64,000 nt of DNA from NCBI RefSeq assembly GCF_014297595.2, contig NZ_CP060414.2, positions 2,108,001-2,172,000 of the forward strand, written 5' to 3'. This document shows, one piece after another, positions 63,852-64,000 of this stretch. The DNA comes from Neisseria musculi. GTDB lineage: Bacteria; Pseudomonadota; Gammaproteobacteria; Burkholderiales; Neisseriaceae. How positions within the stretch are numbered: position 1 is the first letter of the stretch; each line of letters begins with the position of its first letter. The translations under genes and the position numbers were made by a program. The notes beneath the pieces were generated by a model. The model worked only from the letters and a program-made list of their open reading frames with translations, was not told where the DNA came from and did not search any database.

Positions 63852-64000
63852 GGCTCTGTTCCTTTCATTTTCGCCGCATGGCAGCGCAGGCAGGCATCAA
63901 TCCGCCTTTGGCTTCCCCGTCTGTCCAAACAGCAGATTCGTAACCGCCTCAATATTTTCAGACGGCCTTTAAGTCAATTCCACAAACTCAGCGGTGAAAT
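63852..64000. other. Right-edge spacer
   Basis: No complete feature is visible. An uptake sequence lies at about 63956-63967. From 64000 down to 63970 the minus strand reads FTAEFVELT then a stop, which could be the tail of a gene beyond the edge, but it is too short to tell. Confidence 0.3.

Overview
This is a stretch of chromosome from a member of the genus Neisseria or a very close relative in the Neisseriaceae. Dozens of copies of the neisserial DNA uptake sequence (core GCCGTCTGAA) lie between genes and inside them. Most carry the AG prefix (AGGCCGTCTGAA) and only a few the AT prefix. That points to the commensal or animal-associated dialect group rather than the meningococcus/gonococcus group, but no species is assigned. 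Diverged Correia-like elements, dRS3-like inverted repeats, an FrpC-like RTX fragment and an ESPR-type trimeric autotransporter fit the same family. The base composition is moderately GC-rich.

Layout. 1-4313: the N-terminal part of a large trimeric autotransporter adhesin that runs off the left edge. 4314-5838: a repeat-rich intergenic region. 5839-9509: secB, grxC, cysE and pyrBI, the last with a likely attenuated leader. 10318-15175: the str operon (rpsL-rpsG-fusA-tuf-rpsJ) with a strong promoter and a strong terminator. 15332-17800: a 5'-truncated FrpC-like RTX fragment. 17843-21595: a DUF294 signalling-type protein, a DnaQ-like exonuclease, a GNAT acetyltransferase with a duplicated 3' scrap, and a DUF4298 protein. 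22342-32770: biotin synthase, an RNase II family enzyme, a BrkB/YihY membrane protein, WrbA, an NfsA-type nitroreductase, a Sel1-repeat protein, PrmA, L31 and an MliC-like lipoprotein. 32978-41564: dxs, gluQRS, leuS, folA and dnaJ. 41706-48655: the complete F1Fo ATP synthase operon atpIBEFHAGDC. 49678-53908: parB without an adjacent parA, a membrane protein and MarR regulator facing apart, a frameshifted small gene and proB. 54067-63851: the distal half of the complex I operon (nuoI-J-K-L-M-N, then DUF2818), interrupted by accessory pieces.

Most of the window is core housekeeping: translation, ATP synthesis, respiration, isoprenoid and pyrimidine synthesis, and protein export. The accessory content is the adhesin, the RTX fragment, the repeats and the material inside the nuo operon: a NYN/LOTUS remnant, a broken VapBC-like toxin-antitoxin pair, two small membrane ORFs and a lipoprotein with YwqK/MORN-like repeats.

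I do not see a clear, intact and wholly new system. The most useful leads are the accessory genes inside nuo, the pyrBI leader, the G6 frameshift pair near 52.5 kb, and the repeat families. No tRNA, rRNA, CRISPR array, insertion sequence or prophage was recognised.
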